Shown here: one piece after another, positions 23,481-31,974 of the stretch
How positions within the stretch are numbered: the first letter of the stretch is position 1
Layout of the letters: the number at the start of each line of letters is the position of its first letter
DNA from: a virus
Reading direction: 5' to 3' (one strand)
IMG/VR virus record: IMGVR_UViG_3300028920_000041
Span: 1 to 64,000 of that record
DNA: 64,000 nucleotides
Program-made: the position numbers and the translations under genes
The notes under the pieces: model-generated
Seen by the model: only the letters and a program-made list of their open reading frames with translations
Databases searched by the model: none
What the model was told of the DNA's origin: nothing

Positions 23481-26400
23481 TGCAGCACAAAACCGTAGAG
23501 ACGATAGTTAATCAGCTACTCCAGGGCAATACGAGTATCTATGATCAGCTAGCAGCCGATGAGCGAAAGCTACTCGATTCCATACTAGATGAGCTAAAGA
23601 AGTTTGGTAAGTCAACAACGCTATCGTCGCTATGGGAACAAGACTTCGAGATTAAGCCAGTAACTATTGATAAGTTCCTGCATGATGATTACTACCTAGG
23701 CAAGATAGGTAAAGACATATTCCCGAAGTGGAAAGATGAGCTAAAGACCGTATGTGATCCCAATAAAGAAATTTGTGAATGGGTAATTCGTGGCTGCGTA
23801 GGCAGTGGAAAAACTACTGTGGCAGTAGTAGCTCTTCTGCATAGGATTCATTTACTCTGCTGTATGAAGAATCCACAGCAGTTCTATGGTTTGATGGAAG
23901 GGTCTCCAATCGTTTTTGGCTTGTTCAATATCTATAAGTACTTAGCACAGGATACTAGCTATAAGTACTTTACTAATTGGGTGAAGCTATCACCTTTCTT
24001 TCAAGAGTCTATGCGCGCAGCCTATGCGCAAGAGAGATCTGTACCGGGTTGGCTACAGCGCTTAAATAGGATGTATGGTATTGATAATGATGAGATGGCC
24101 AATAGCTATATGCGATTTCCAAAAGGGATTACAATAGCACTTGGCAGCAGTGCTATCCACGCATTGGGTCAGAATTTGTTTGGAGGTTTGTGCTTTGTAG
24201 GGAGTACTAAGATTCCTTTATTGAATGGTACAATTAAAACTCTTGAGGAGTTATCTAGATCCTCAGATGATAGTTTCTGGTATTATGGGGTTGATAGAGA
24301 CGGGGGGTTAGTTCCAACTTTAGGGACCAAACCAGTAAAAACTAGATCTAATGTACCTGTAGTAAAGGTAACTCTAGACAATGGTTCTCACGAGGTTTGT
24401 ACTCCAGACCATGAATGGATGCTTACAGATGGAAGCTATGTAAAAGCTTCGAATCTCAGTAGCGGGGATTCGTTGATGCCTTTTTATTCAAAGATAAATG
24501 ACTATGGTTACCAAGAAGTGTGGAGTAGTGAGTCTCATTCTTGGGAGAAAACTCACCAGATGGTGGGTAGGTTTATGTGGGGTGATCTTTATGGGGAAAA
24601 AGTCGCAGAGGGTCAATACAATGTTGTTCATCATACTAATGGTAAGCTGGATAATACTCCTGAGTCTTTAAGGTTGATGGGACATTTGGATCATATGGAG
24701 TTACATACTCGTCTAGTAGAGTTAAGCCATTCTCCAAAAGCTATGGAGAAGAGACGAAAGACACTAGAGGATTATTGGAAGACAGAACGCCCAGATATCA
24801 GTTCTAAGATCTCTAAAAAAGCTTGGAAAGAGTACAAGGCAGGTTTGAGAACTGGCTATGATAATACTATAATAAGAGCTAAGTTCAAGACAGAAGAGGA
24901 ATTGCTGACACTTAAAAATATGTGCATAAATAGGAACAAAACCGATAAAATGCGGGAGTTGTCTGGAAAAAGGATTTTAAAGTGGAGTTTAGAGCATAAG
25001 GAAGAGTTACGTAGGGCAGGCCGGGAGCAGATGAAGAGATTGTGGAGTGATCCAGAGTTTGTAGATAGGCAACGCGAAAGAGCTAGGCTCCGGTTCTATG
25101 AATACAATAAAACAGTAAAAAGGTCAAAGTTGACGTTTGGTGATTTAACTTCAGCTACTATGGACATTTTGCGTGATGTAGGAGTTAACACCAGAGGTCA
25201 AGATTATATCTTTTCTAAGAATTTACTGGCTGATTATCTTGGGCTTAGATCAAGAACAGTTATAGATCGTATTTTACGGGAGAATGATTTATCCTGGAAC
25301 GAATTCACCTCTGCGTTTGGTTGTAGAGTTAGGAACCATAAAGTTGTTTCTGTGGAGCCTTATGGGAGTGCTGATGTCTATTGCTTAAAGACGACTGTTG
25401 GTAATTTTGCTCTTACAAACAGCATAGTCCATAACTGCGATGAAGCTGACATGAGCAAAAATAGAGCGCTCAAGTCCGACGAAAAGACTAAGGTCGAAGA
25501 GCTATATGGCCAAGCAAAGTCAAGGCTAGACTCCAGGTTTCTTCAATTAGGTGGTGTTAATCCAGGACTCTTGATCTTGGTATCTCAGGTTCAAGAGTCA
25601 GATAGTTTTTTAAGTAAGCATGTAGATAAGGTTTCTAAAGATCTAAGAACCCACATTAGTGGGTTTGCTCTTTGGGAGATCAAGGACCATCTTTTCCCAG
25701 ATACAGAACCACGGTTCAAGGTCGTAGTAGGAACACGAAGCTACAGAAGCTTTATTGCGGAACCGGGTAAGCTAATCCCCAAAGGCGCACAGATTATTGA
25801 GGTACCAGAGTCTCTAAGGCCTAGGTTCGAATACTCTGTAGATGATGCTATCAGAGACCAAGCAGGTATCCCCACCTATGGTGCCAACCTGTTTCTTCCA
25901 AGGCGGGATAAGCTCTTCGAGTGTTACCAGAAGTCTGCATACAGAGATCATCCTTTTACGACAGATACAGTAGAGCTTTCTATTGAGGTTGAAGACCAAA
26001 GCTCCATAGCAGATTACTTTACCAAAGAAGCTTGCATGGAGCAATACGACAAAGCCACAGGCAGGTGGAGGCCTAAGTGGTTTCCTGGAGAAGACAGAGC
26101 GATCCATATTGACCTTTCAAAAAATGGTGACTGTACAGGCTTAGCCATGGGGTGTATCGGCAACATCAAACGTGTACAGCGTTATGATGGTGATGGTAGA
26201 CCTTATTGGGAGCAAGACTATGAGACCTTTATTGACTTTGTCTTGCAGATTAAAGCAGCTAAAGGTTCAGAGATAGACTTTTCCAAGATCAGACAGTTCA
26301 TTTTCTACTTACAGGCTTTAGGTTACCAGATACGCTATATTAGCCTTGATGGCTGGAATTCTGTAGACACCATTCAGATCATGAAAAAGGCAGGATTCGA

Positions 26401-26800
26401 CGCTAAAGAACTGTCTGTTGACAAGAAAGCTACTCAGTACAATTACCTGAAATCGACTATCTATGAACTTAGATTGGACATGTACGAGTACGAGGTTTTT
26501 ACGAGCGAGATAACAACACTACAAGATAGGACTCTGGACAATGGTAAGCCTCCCATAGATCACCCACCTAAGAAAAGTAAAGACTGCTCTGATGCTGTCT
26601 GTGGAGTCACTTCCAGGTTAGCTGAGATTAAAGAAGAGCTACGGCCAGGTGTTACTTCTTCTATGATTCTTGAAAGAGCCAAAGTCCATAATCCTGACAA
26701 GACAGTACCACTGCAGCAAATGCAAGATCCTAGTTGGGTTGGACGGGTTAAGAATGAAAACCCATTGTCTCAACTTTTCAGGCCACAGAGTAGGAGGTAA
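23480..26800 (+). CDS. terminase large subunit, interrupted by an intein
   Basis: An open frame of 1106 codons. The N-extein (residues 1-237) has the packaging ATPase Walker A RGCVGSGKTT (104-113). The intein occupies codons 238-652. The C-extein resumes with CDEADMSKNRAL, so the joined sequence LFGGL-CDEAD is the Walker B motif with its acidic pair. Further on, DRAIHIDLSKNGDCTGLAMG starts the RNase H-fold nuclease that cuts concatemers. Without the intein the protein would be 691 residues, a normal large terminase length. Translation starts by overlap with the preceding stop. The protein is expected to be inactive until the intein is removed, because the ATPase motif is split. Confidence 0.93.
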   Translation: MQHKTVETIVNQLLQGNTSIYDQLAADERKLLDSILDELKKFGKSTTLSSLWEQDFEIKPVTIDKFLHDDYYLGKIGKDIFPKWKDELKTVCDPNKEICEWVIRGCVGSGKTTVAVVALLHRIHLLCCMKNPQQFYGLMEGSPIVFGLFNIYKYLAQDTSYKYFTNWVKLSPFFQESMRAAYAQERSVPGWLQRLNRMYGIDNDEMANSYMRFPKGITIALGSSAIHALGQNLFGGLCFVGSTKIPLLNGTIKTLEELSRSSDDSFWYYGVDRDGGLVPTLGTKPVKTRSNVPVVKVTLDNGSHEVCTPDHEWMLTDGSYVKASNLSSGDSLMPFYSKINDYGYQEVWSSESHSWEKTHQMVGRFMWGDLYGEKVAEGQYNVVHHTNGKLDNTPESLRLMGHLDHMELHTRLVELSHSPKAMEKRRKTLEDYWKTERPDISSKISKKAWKEYKAGLRTGYDNTIIRAKFKTEEELLTLKNMCINRNKTDKMRELSGKRILKWSLEHKEELRRAGREQMKRLWSDPEFVDRQRERARLRFYEYNKTVKRSKLTFGDLTSATMDILRDVGVNTRGQDYIFSKNLLADYLGLRSRTVIDRILRENDLSWNEFTSAFGCRVRNHKVVSVEPYGSADVYCLKTTVGNFALTNSIVHNCDEADMSKNRALKSDEKTKVEELYGQAKSRLDSRFLQLGGVNPGLLILVSQVQESDSFLSKHVDKVSKDLRTHISGFALWEIKDHLFPDTEPRFKVVVGTRSYRSFIAEPGKLIPKGAQIIEVPESLRPRFEYSVDDAIRDQAGIPTYGANLFLPRRDKLFECYQKSAYRDHPFTTDTVELSIEVEDQSSIADYFTKEACMEQYDKATGRWRPKWFPGEDRAIHIDLSKNGDCTGLAMGCIGNIKRVQRYDGDGRPYWEQDYETFIDFVLQIKAAKGSEIDFSKIRQFIFYLQALGYQIRYISLDGWNSVDTIQIMKKAGFDAKELSVDKKATQYNYLKSTIYELRLDMYEYEVFTSEITTLQDRTLDNGKPPIDHPPKKSKDCSDAVCGVTSRLAEIKEELRPGVTSSMILERAKVHNPDKTVPLQQMQDPSWVGRVKNENPLSQLFRPQSRR
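24191..25435 (+). mobile_element. intein with HNH homing endonuclease in terminase
   Basis: A 415-residue intein. It begins with Cys (CFVGSTKIPLLNG, block A), has the block B motif TPDHEW, and ends with NSIVHN followed by Cys, the canonical His-Asn/Cys junction. Inside is an HNH nuclease motif (VVHHTNGKLDNTPESLRLMG then HMELH), followed by basic helices and a helix-turn-helix-like tail (LLADYLGLRSRTVIDRIL) that may bind the target DNA. The boundaries are exact in frame, and removal restores an uninterrupted Walker B motif. The insertion is more AT-rich in places than the flanking gene. Confidence 0.93.
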
Positions 26801-26803
26801 CTC

Positions 26804-27004
26804 GTGTCATCTTGTGCAAAGTGTGGGTATGGTTTTGTCAATGAGTCAATGAAGCCATACAAGCGTGTTTATAACTCATGTCCTCGGTGTGGTGCAGTGT
26901 TGTCACCACCAGTAGTAACAGGGTCTCCGAATGAGTCTCAGGAGTCAGAGAAACCTGCCTATGGTCCTATTATTGAGTGTGACAAACAGCGGGGGGCATC
27001 ATGA
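26804..27004 (+). CDS. small zinc-ribbon protein
   Basis: A 66-residue protein starting at GTG after AGGAGG. CAKCGYGFVNES with a later CPRCGAVL forms a four-cysteine zinc ribbon; the remainder is flexible and Pro/Ser rich. It overlaps the next gene by four bases. The function is unknown; similar small ribbons are frequent in phage operons. Confidence 0.75.
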   Translation: MSSCAKCGYGFVNESMKPYKRVYNSCPRCGAVLSPPVVTGSPNESQESEKPAYGPIIECDKQRGAS

Positions 27005-27339
27005 CAATAGATGGGTTGATAGATGTCATCTTAGAGCAAAATCCGGGTATGATCAAAGAAGATGTCAGGAAGATTGTCAGGGTCGTTTTCAAAGGAACTA
27101 AAGAGGTAGTACATAGAGGCGAGTCGTTATTGTTGCCAGGGATAGGGAAGATTTATCCTGCATTCAAAGAGGGGAAAGAGTTGTGGAGAAATCCTTATAC
27201 GAAAAAGCATGTTGTGCTAGATAGAAGGATTGTACTAAAGTTTACAGCGTACAAGAAATTTGAAGATCACTTAACGAGTCTTATGGCTGAAGAGATTTCG
27301 CCAGAGGACTTTGGACTTGATGAAAGTACGAGGGTATGA
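27001..27339 (+). CDS. HU/IHF-like DNA-binding protein
   Basis: A 112-residue member of the bacterial histone-like family. The N-terminal helices (IDVILEQNPGMIKEDVRKIVRVVFKGTKEVVHRGE) and the strand LLLPGIGKIYP match HU. WRNPYTKKHVVLDRRIVLKFTAYKKF is the beta-arm and return strand, with RNPYT for the family's RNPxT. An acidic C-terminal extension is extra. It may bend DNA during packaging or replication. The start overlaps the preceding gene. Confidence 0.85.
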   Translation: MTIDGLIDVILEQNPGMIKEDVRKIVRVVFKGTKEVVHRGESLLLPGIGKIYPAFKEGKELWRNPYTKKHVVLDRRIVLKFTAYKKFEDHLTSLMAEEISPEDFGLDESTRV

Positions 27340-27815
27340 GAGTGAGTGCAGGACATAAGAAGAAAACTAAGAAGATAAGTACTAGCTTGACTAAGAAGCT
27401 CAAGATCCATTCGAGGATTCAGGTAGTCGAGTCTCAGATTAAAAGCATGCTGGAGTCCAAATCACAAGAGGCTCATTTCCAGGCTAGTATGATGTTTGGT
27501 CTGAATGGTTTGGTTGAAGCACTTGTGGAAAAGAATGTTGTCACTATGGACGATATAGAAAGATCCCGTTTCAAAGTGATGGCAGATTACAGAGCTGAAA
27601 GAGTTGAGCAATTAAAAGCAAGCAAGACAGCAGAGAAGTACAATAACTGCCCGGTTCACTATGACTCAACAACAGATAAGTGGTTTGTGTTTGCTCCTAA
27701 TTGGAAGGATAAGCTTGGACCGTTTTTGTCTCAGGAAGCCGCAGAGACTGCAAGGAAACAGATAGAAGATCCAAGGACTGTTTCAACACCTGTTAATCAA
27801 GAGGTAGAGAGCTGA
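27336..27815 (+). CDS. hypothetical protein
   Basis: A 159-residue protein with a lysine-rich N-terminus, a helical middle (residues 25-95) and a short beta motif (YDSTTDKWFVFAPNWKDKLGPF) near the end. No family is recognised. Both ends overlap neighbouring genes by a few bases, which indicates one operon with the HU-like gene. Confidence 0.7.
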   Translation: MRVSAGHKKKTKKISTSLTKKLKIHSRIQVVESQIKSMLESKSQEAHFQASMMFGLNGLVEALVEKNVVTMDDIERSRFKVMADYRAERVEQLKASKTAEKYNNCPVHYDSTTDKWFVFAPNWKDKLGPFLSQEAAETARKQIEDPRTVSTPVNQEVES

Positions 27816-28084
27816 TGTCTCTTAGCATTACTGACTATTGGGTATATGTACTAACAAGCATTGTGCTTTTCTTTCTAACCAATACGGTGTTTTTTAGGTG
27901 GGGTTTTTCTCGTGGTCGGAAAGAAGTGATAAGTGTTTTTGACCAGATCTTAATTCGTATGTACAAGCTGGTTTTGTCAGGAAAAAATGAAGAGCTTCAC
28001 TCTTTTTTGAGTGATGTTTGTGGTAAGCAGATTGACGACAAATTAGTGCATAATGATAGTGGGAAGAAGGGTTATATACAGTAG
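27815..28084 (+). CDS. single-span membrane protein
   Basis: An 89-residue protein with a hydrophobic N-terminal helix (VYVLTSIVLFFLTNTVFF) followed by RWGFSRGRK, so the C-terminal part likely faces the cytoplasm. The gene overlaps the previous stop (TGATG). It lies a little upstream of the endolysin and could belong to the lysis cassette, for example as a holin or spanin-like protein, but one span and no family match leave this open. Confidence 0.65.
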   Translation: MSLSITDYWVYVLTSIVLFFLTNTVFFRWGFSRGRKEVISVFDQILIRMYKLVLSGKNEELHSFLSDVCGKQIDDKLVHNDSGKKGYIQ

Positions 28085-28102
28085 ACTAGCAGGGATGATG
28101 AC

Positions 28103-28312
28103 TTGTCAACTTGGGAATCAACGCTCCACATAGTTAGTTCTTTGAGACATAGTCCATTACTCATAAGTGTAGTGCTAGACGACTTGGAAAGTGAGATTTC
28201 AGATCTAAGGAATAAAAGAGAATCCGGAGAATTGACAAAGAGTCAAGAAGAGAAGCTTAGGGTTTCTCTACTCAAAAGGTATATCCTGAGTAAGAGGTTG
28301 AATCTCTTGTGA
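28103..28312 (+). CDS. small hypothetical helical protein
   Basis: A 69-residue protein starting at TTG 28103, eight bases after AGGG. It is helical and charged (LESEISDLRNKRESGELTKSQ). No family was recognised. The TTG start makes the exact N-terminus uncertain. Confidence 0.6.
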   Translation: MSTWESTLHIVSSLRHSPLLISVVLDDLESEISDLRNKRESGELTKSQEEKLRVSLLKRYILSKRLNLL

Positions 28313-28319
28313 GGATCAC

Positions 28320-28544
28320 ATGGCCTTGTTTGAGTACAACGAATGTTCTGATTATTGGTTTCTAGCCTACCACACCAGAGGCATTCCAGGTTCTATTGAC
28401 AATACGGTCATTGATGAAAGTCCTTTTGATTGGCTTCTGGAAGGCGACAGAGCTTTGTTGTACACTATTGTTTTCTTCTGTAGGATAAAGCAGGGAAGAT
28501 ACGAAGAGCTTTTTCAAGCGTTCAAGGATCTAGGTTTCGTGTAA
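28320..28544 (+). CDS. small hypothetical protein
   Basis: A 74-residue protein starting at ATG after GAGGA. It contains several aromatic residues (DYWFLAYHTRG) and an amphipathic C-terminal helix. The family is unknown. It sits immediately before the endolysin gene. Confidence 0.65.
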   Translation: MALFEYNECSDYWFLAYHTRGIPGSIDNTVIDESPFDWLLEGDRALLYTIVFFCRIKQGRYEELFQAFKDLGFV

Positions 28545-28565
28545 CGAGCACGTAAGGAGAGTGTT

Positions 28566-29438
28566 ATGTACTTGTTTCTAACAGAGCCAAGGTTACGCGG
28601 TGCGGCAGTTAAGAGACTTCAAGAAATGCTCTCTTTTTGTGGTTACGACATAGGAGAATGGGGCGCAGATGGGATCTTTGGAGAAGATACCTTGCGTGCT
28701 GTTGTTCGTTACCAGTCCACAAAGCCACATTTGCTAAAAAAAGGAGTTGTCACTGAAAGCACATGGTACGCATTAGAAAAAGATGTGCAGACTGTATCCC
28801 AGCTTCATACGAGAGAGATAATACATCCATCAGGATCAGGGTGTGTTGTTGATATCAGAAAAGAGCACATAAAACCTAAGCTCTATAGGTTCCATAGATC
28901 TCCAAGGTCTTGGTCAAAGATTGAAGGAGTGACACTACACCAAACAGGATGCAATCTAGCAGATAAGCCGAAAAGATGGTACTCACTGAATGCCCATATT
29001 GGTGTTCTCAAAGACGGCACTATTTTACTGGTTAATGATCCCACGGATTTCATCTGGCATGCACAAGGGTTTTCACACAACACAATAGGAATAGAGTTTA
29101 ACGGTAATTTCTGGGGTGATGGTAGTGACATTAGTACATGGTGGGCAGCCGGTGGGGAAGCCTCGTTTTTGACACCAGAGCAGAAGAAAGCATCTAAGAC
29201 TTTACTAAGGTGGCTAGAGCTTCAATTTGCGAAAAACGATGCTACGTTTTCCAAGGTCTATGCCCATAGACAAGCTTCTAAGGATAGGCGAGCAGATCCA
29301 GGCTCTGAGATATGGCGTTCTGTAGCAATGCCTTGGATGAGAGAACTTGGAGCTACAGATGGTGGACCGGAGTTCACCTATGGATCTGGCAGACCAATAC
29401 CAAAGAACTGGGACCCTTCTTACTTTCATTCTTACTAG
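28566..29438 (+). CDS. N-acetylmuramoyl-L-alanine amidase endolysin
   Basis: A 290-residue cell-wall hydrolase. Residues 8-55 form a peptidoglycan-binding domain (VKRLQEMLSFCGYDIG then GIFGEDTLRAVVRYQ). The catalytic Amidase_2 domain has GVTLHQTG with the first zinc histidine, then NAHIGVLKDGTI, WHAQGFSHNTIGIEFNG, and AHRQASKDRRADPG with the last histidine and substrate-site residues. It cleaves the bond between muramic acid and L-alanine and releases progeny. No signal peptide is visible, so it depends on a holin. The ATG has AAGGAGAG. Confidence 0.92.
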   Translation: MYLFLTEPRLRGAAVKRLQEMLSFCGYDIGEWGADGIFGEDTLRAVVRYQSTKPHLLKKGVVTESTWYALEKDVQTVSQLHTREIIHPSGSGCVVDIRKEHIKPKLYRFHRSPRSWSKIEGVTLHQTGCNLADKPKRWYSLNAHIGVLKDGTILLVNDPTDFIWHAQGFSHNTIGIEFNGNFWGDGSDISTWWAAGGEASFLTPEQKKASKTLLRWLELQFAKNDATFSKVYAHRQASKDRRADPGSEIWRSVAMPWMRELGATDGGPEFTYGSGRPIPKNWDPSYFHSY

Positions 29439-29451
29439 AAAGGCACTCTAC

Positions 29452-29715
29452 ATGGAATTCTGGTCAAAATACGCTAGAGACGCACTAGCCTACACTCTTC
29501 CAGACATCAGTGATGAGGAGTTGAAGTACAGACCTTATGCTGCAAGTGAGTATTTTTCAAAAGACTTGGAAGCTATGGTTTCGGCCTGGCGAAAGAGATA
29601 CGGAACCCATCTTACAAGACACAGTGTTTCAACAATTCTCCAAGAGATGATCCTACGCCTAGAAAAAAATGAACATAAACAAAGGAAGGAACAAAAGGAA
29701 CGAAGAGACGGCTAA
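29452..29715 (+). CDS. hypothetical helical protein
   Basis: An 87-residue protein; ATG 29452 with AAGG upstream is preferred to an ATG at 29347 that would lie in the endolysin gene. It is helical and highly charged, ending in a lysine/glutamate tail that overlaps the next gene. The family is unknown. Confidence 0.65.
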   Translation: MEFWSKYARDALAYTLPDISDEELKYRPYAASEYFSKDLEAMVSAWRKRYGTHLTRHSVSTILQEMILRLEKNEHKQRKEQKERRDG

Positions 29716-30265
29716 GTATGCTTCTATGTGTGATAAGCCTTGGCCTCCTAAAGACATACTGATAGCAGCTTTTGAGAGTTTGGTGAACTGGTACACAGTA
29801 GATGAGATAGCTATGTTCTTTGGTAGAACGCGCTATGCTACCGGGCGAAAGATTAGTGCTCTCAAAGTCAAAGTGAGGTGGAGGAAGAACCATAAAGGAT
29901 CTGCTCGTATGTGGCAGAAAGGAGAAAGAGCGCTACTGACAGCAGAAAGCAGTCAATCAAAAACACAAAGAGAGGTAGCAGAGAAGTTAGGTGTATCAAG
30001 GTATGCGGTTGTCTTCAAGTGGTCCAAGATAGGTTCCAAATGGGGCCAAGGTTATATCAGTTTATCGGATATTGCACGTATTGCAGGTTGCACTGCATCC
30101 GCTGTTTCGAAGCGTGTTAAAGACTCATTACCTCACATAGCAAGACTCCAACAAGGCAGAGGTAAAGGGAGCCGTTACAGACTCTCTGTAGATCAGGCAG
30201 AGGAAGTTATGGCTAAAGTGCGTCCAGGGAGGGTTTATTTCATCCGGCAGATTTATGGTGATTAA
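29669..30265 (+). CDS. helix-turn-helix DNA-binding protein
   Basis: A 198-residue protein with at least two helix-turn-helix units: TQREVAEKLGVSRYAVVFKWSKI (about 97-119) and SLSDIARIAGCTASAVSKRVKD (about 131-152). An N-terminal unit YTVDEIAMFFGRTRYATGRKI looks like a third. The basic C-terminus (RLQQGRGKGSRYRLS) could also contact DNA. ATG 29669 overlaps the previous gene; ATG 29726 is an alternative start and neither has a strong ribosome site. It is likely a phage transcription regulator or a homing-type DNA-binding protein without its nuclease. Confidence 0.7.
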   Translation: MNINKGRNKRNEETAKYASMCDKPWPPKDILIAAFESLVNWYTVDEIAMFFGRTRYATGRKISALKVKVRWRKNHKGSARMWQKGERALLTAESSQSKTQREVAEKLGVSRYAVVFKWSKIGSKWGQGYISLSDIARIAGCTASAVSKRVKDSLPHIARLQQGRGKGSRYRLSVDQAEEVMAKVRPGRVYFIRQIYGD

Positions 30266-30342
30266 AAGTTTAAAAACACTATTGAATCTGTTGTAGCGGT
30301 GGTGTAGTCTTGCAGGTCGTTTGGTAGATACAGGAGTTAGTT

Positions 30343-30531
30343 ATGGAGCGTGTGTACAATGTGGTTAAGGTGTTTTCTGCAACGAGAGCTAGGGAAAGAA
30401 TAGCGTTAGGAGATCCGGTTACGGAATGGTTAAAGCAAAACAAAGGATTAGAGGTTATCGAAGTTATGGTTAAACAGTCATCAGATAACGCGTTTCACTG
30501 TCTGACGATATTGCTTTTCTGCAAGAGGTAG
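30343..30531 (+). CDS. small hypothetical protein
   Basis: A 62-residue protein starting after AGGAG. The pattern VVKVFSAT then VTEWLKQ then LTILLFCK resembles a family of small phage and Firmicutes proteins, such as the sporulation protein Cse60. The match is by eye and no role is implied. Confidence 0.6.
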   Translation: MERVYNVVKVFSATRARERIALGDPVTEWLKQNKGLEVIEVMVKQSSDNAFHCLTILLFCKR

Positions 30532-30539
30532 GAGTATCT

Positions 30540-30917
30540 ATGGTTCCTGGATATAAGACGCTAGATGTTTTGTACACAGAACAGGATGTAGCGGGTAAGA
30601 TCCCTGTAGAAGTCCACGTGGAAAAGCAGCAGAGGGTACGAGACGATGAGTCTGTTACAAGGCCATTCATCAAATTGAGGCTAGTGATAGGCAATCGTGT
30701 TGTTTATTGTGACATCAGGCAAGCAGAGGCACTGTCCAGATTGATTGATAGGATTGCTCCGAGTGCTCAAGATGCTTTAGAAGAGCTGTTGTCATCTTCA
30801 GATCGCAGTTACAAGCCATTCAAAGAGGCACCAGTGACTTCAGATGGAACACCTGTAGAGAATAGACGAGTTAGACGGAAGGTTCGAAAGTATCAGGAGT
30901 ATGACAACAACCATTAG
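30540..30917 (+). CDS. hypothetical protein
   Basis: A 125-residue protein starting after TAGGAG. The first 80 residues look like a beta-rich domain (IKLRLVIGNRVVYCDI), followed by a basic tail (RRVRRKVRK). The end overlaps the next gene by 17 bases. No family is recognised. Confidence 0.65.
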   Translation: MVPGYKTLDVLYTEQDVAGKIPVEVHVEKQQRVRDDESVTRPFIKLRLVIGNRVVYCDIRQAEALSRLIDRIAPSAQDALEELLSSSDRSYKPFKEAPVTSDGTPVENRRVRRKVRKYQEYDNNH

Positions 30918-31284
30918 AAAGTCTCTATGTTTTACTATGACTGATGAAGAGTATGAGTACATCAAGGCATGGTTTAAGCACCTTTATCAATGGACAGATC
31001 TATTAGAACGTTCTGGTTACGTAGGTTATAATTCGATGAACATCGAAAAGATGCGAGTCACTACATATGCTGCACTGCTAATGCTAGCGGATGGTTGCTA
31101 CGCTACAGCGGAAGAGATAGCAAGTGCGGCCGATATTGGAATAGGTAGTATGGAGGATGTTTTGACCGGTCTCACCTATATGCGGGAGGTCGAAGCGGAG
31201 ATGTTCGATGACGGGGAGATTGGGTACAAATTGACATCGTTTGGTCAAGCGTGGGCATCTACGCTCGTTGCAGAATGTGAATAG
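30901..31284 (+). CDS. winged-helix-like protein
   Basis: A 127-residue protein. ALLMLADGCYATAEEIASAADIGIGSMEDVLTGLTYMREVEAEM resembles a winged helix where the second and third helices bind DNA and a small beta wing follows. Its stop codon is directly followed by the first base of the tRNA gene, so gene and tRNA are likely on one transcript. Confidence 0.6.
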   Translation: MTTTIRKSLCFTMTDEEYEYIKAWFKHLYQWTDLLERSGYVGYNSMNIEKMRVTTYAALLMLADGCYATAEEIASAADIGIGSMEDVLTGLTYMREVEAEMFDDGEIGYKLTSFGQAWASTLVAECE

Positions 31285-31358
31285 GCCTCCATAGGCCAAC
31301 TGGCAGAGCCATGACACTTAAAATGTCAAAAGTCTGGGTTCGAATCCCAGTGGAGGCA
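31285..31358 (+). tRNA. tRNA with anticodon UAA (Leu codon UUA), short variable arm
   Basis: A 74-base cloverleaf: acceptor GCCTCCA with TGGAGGC, D-arm GGC/GCC with an 11-base loop, anticodon stem TGACA/TGTCA around loop CTTAAAA (anticodon TAA), a five-base variable region AAAGT, T-arm CTGGG/CCCAG with loop TTCGAAT, and discriminator A. No CCA is encoded. The anticodon reads UUA leucine, but leucine tRNAs of bacteria normally have a long variable arm, which this one lacks. It begins one base after the stop of the preceding gene. Confidence 0.88.
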
Positions 31359-31380
31359 GCGTCTCTGTGGAGGTAGTCTA

Positions 31381-31596
31381 GTGGAGGTTATCTTCAGGAA
31401 GGTAGATCGTAGTGTGTGGTTGGTCTATCTAAAGAGTGACTATTGGGGGAAGCTGTGGCAGACACTGCCCAGCGGTTTGTGGACTCTCATTGACACGAAT
31501 CATAGGAGGTACAGTCTAGGCCAGTTTTTAACACCGTCTAAGGCGAAGTCGAAAGCGGTTATTTTAATCACAGAGTCTCACTGCTCTGTTAACTGA
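31381..31596 (+). CDS. small hypothetical protein
   Basis: A 71-residue protein starting at GTG after GGAGG, 22 bases behind the tRNA. It is rich in Trp and Leu (SVWLVYLKSDYWGKLWQ) with no known family. It looks beta-rich, possibly a small interaction domain. Confidence 0.55.
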   Translation: MEVIFRKVDRSVWLVYLKSDYWGKLWQTLPSGLWTLIDTNHRRYSLGQFLTPSKAKSKAVILITESHCSVN

Positions 31597-31634
31597 GAAG
31601 GTGTGTTAGACATTTTTTCAATGGGAGCCAAGCA

Positions 31635-31958
31635 ATGGATGAGCAGTCCAAAAAATTCCTAGCTGGTATGTTTGGTCCAGCCGCGCCTGTTATGGACCTT
31701 GATACATGTGCCAAGGTTCTTTACAAGCCCCTCAAGGACAGCAAAGACATTGCTTGGCTTCCCATTGGATGGGAGACACATCAGCCAGTGCTCTTTGTTC
31801 AGGCCCAAGATCCAGAGGACAGGCTTTTGGTCAATGCGTTAGGCGAGCAAGAGGTGATTATTTCCGGCCGAACGTATGTCAACCTTGATGTACTGTCACC
31901 GGAGTTAAAACGATCAATCAGGGAAGAGCTAGGCCTATCCCTGCAGACGAAGCAATGA
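31635..31958 (+). CDS. hypothetical protein
   Basis: A 107-residue acidic protein. The upstream region has GGGAGCC seven bases before the ATG. It has a mixed alpha/beta sequence without a recognised motif, and a C-terminal helix (SPELKRSIREELGLSL). Confidence 0.65.
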   Translation: MDEQSKKFLAGMFGPAAPVMDLDTCAKVLYKPLKDSKDIAWLPIGWETHQPVLFVQAQDPEDRLLVNALGEQEVIISGRTYVNLDVLSPELKRSIREELGLSLQTKQ

Positions 31959-31974
31959 TAAGGCCTGACAAGCA

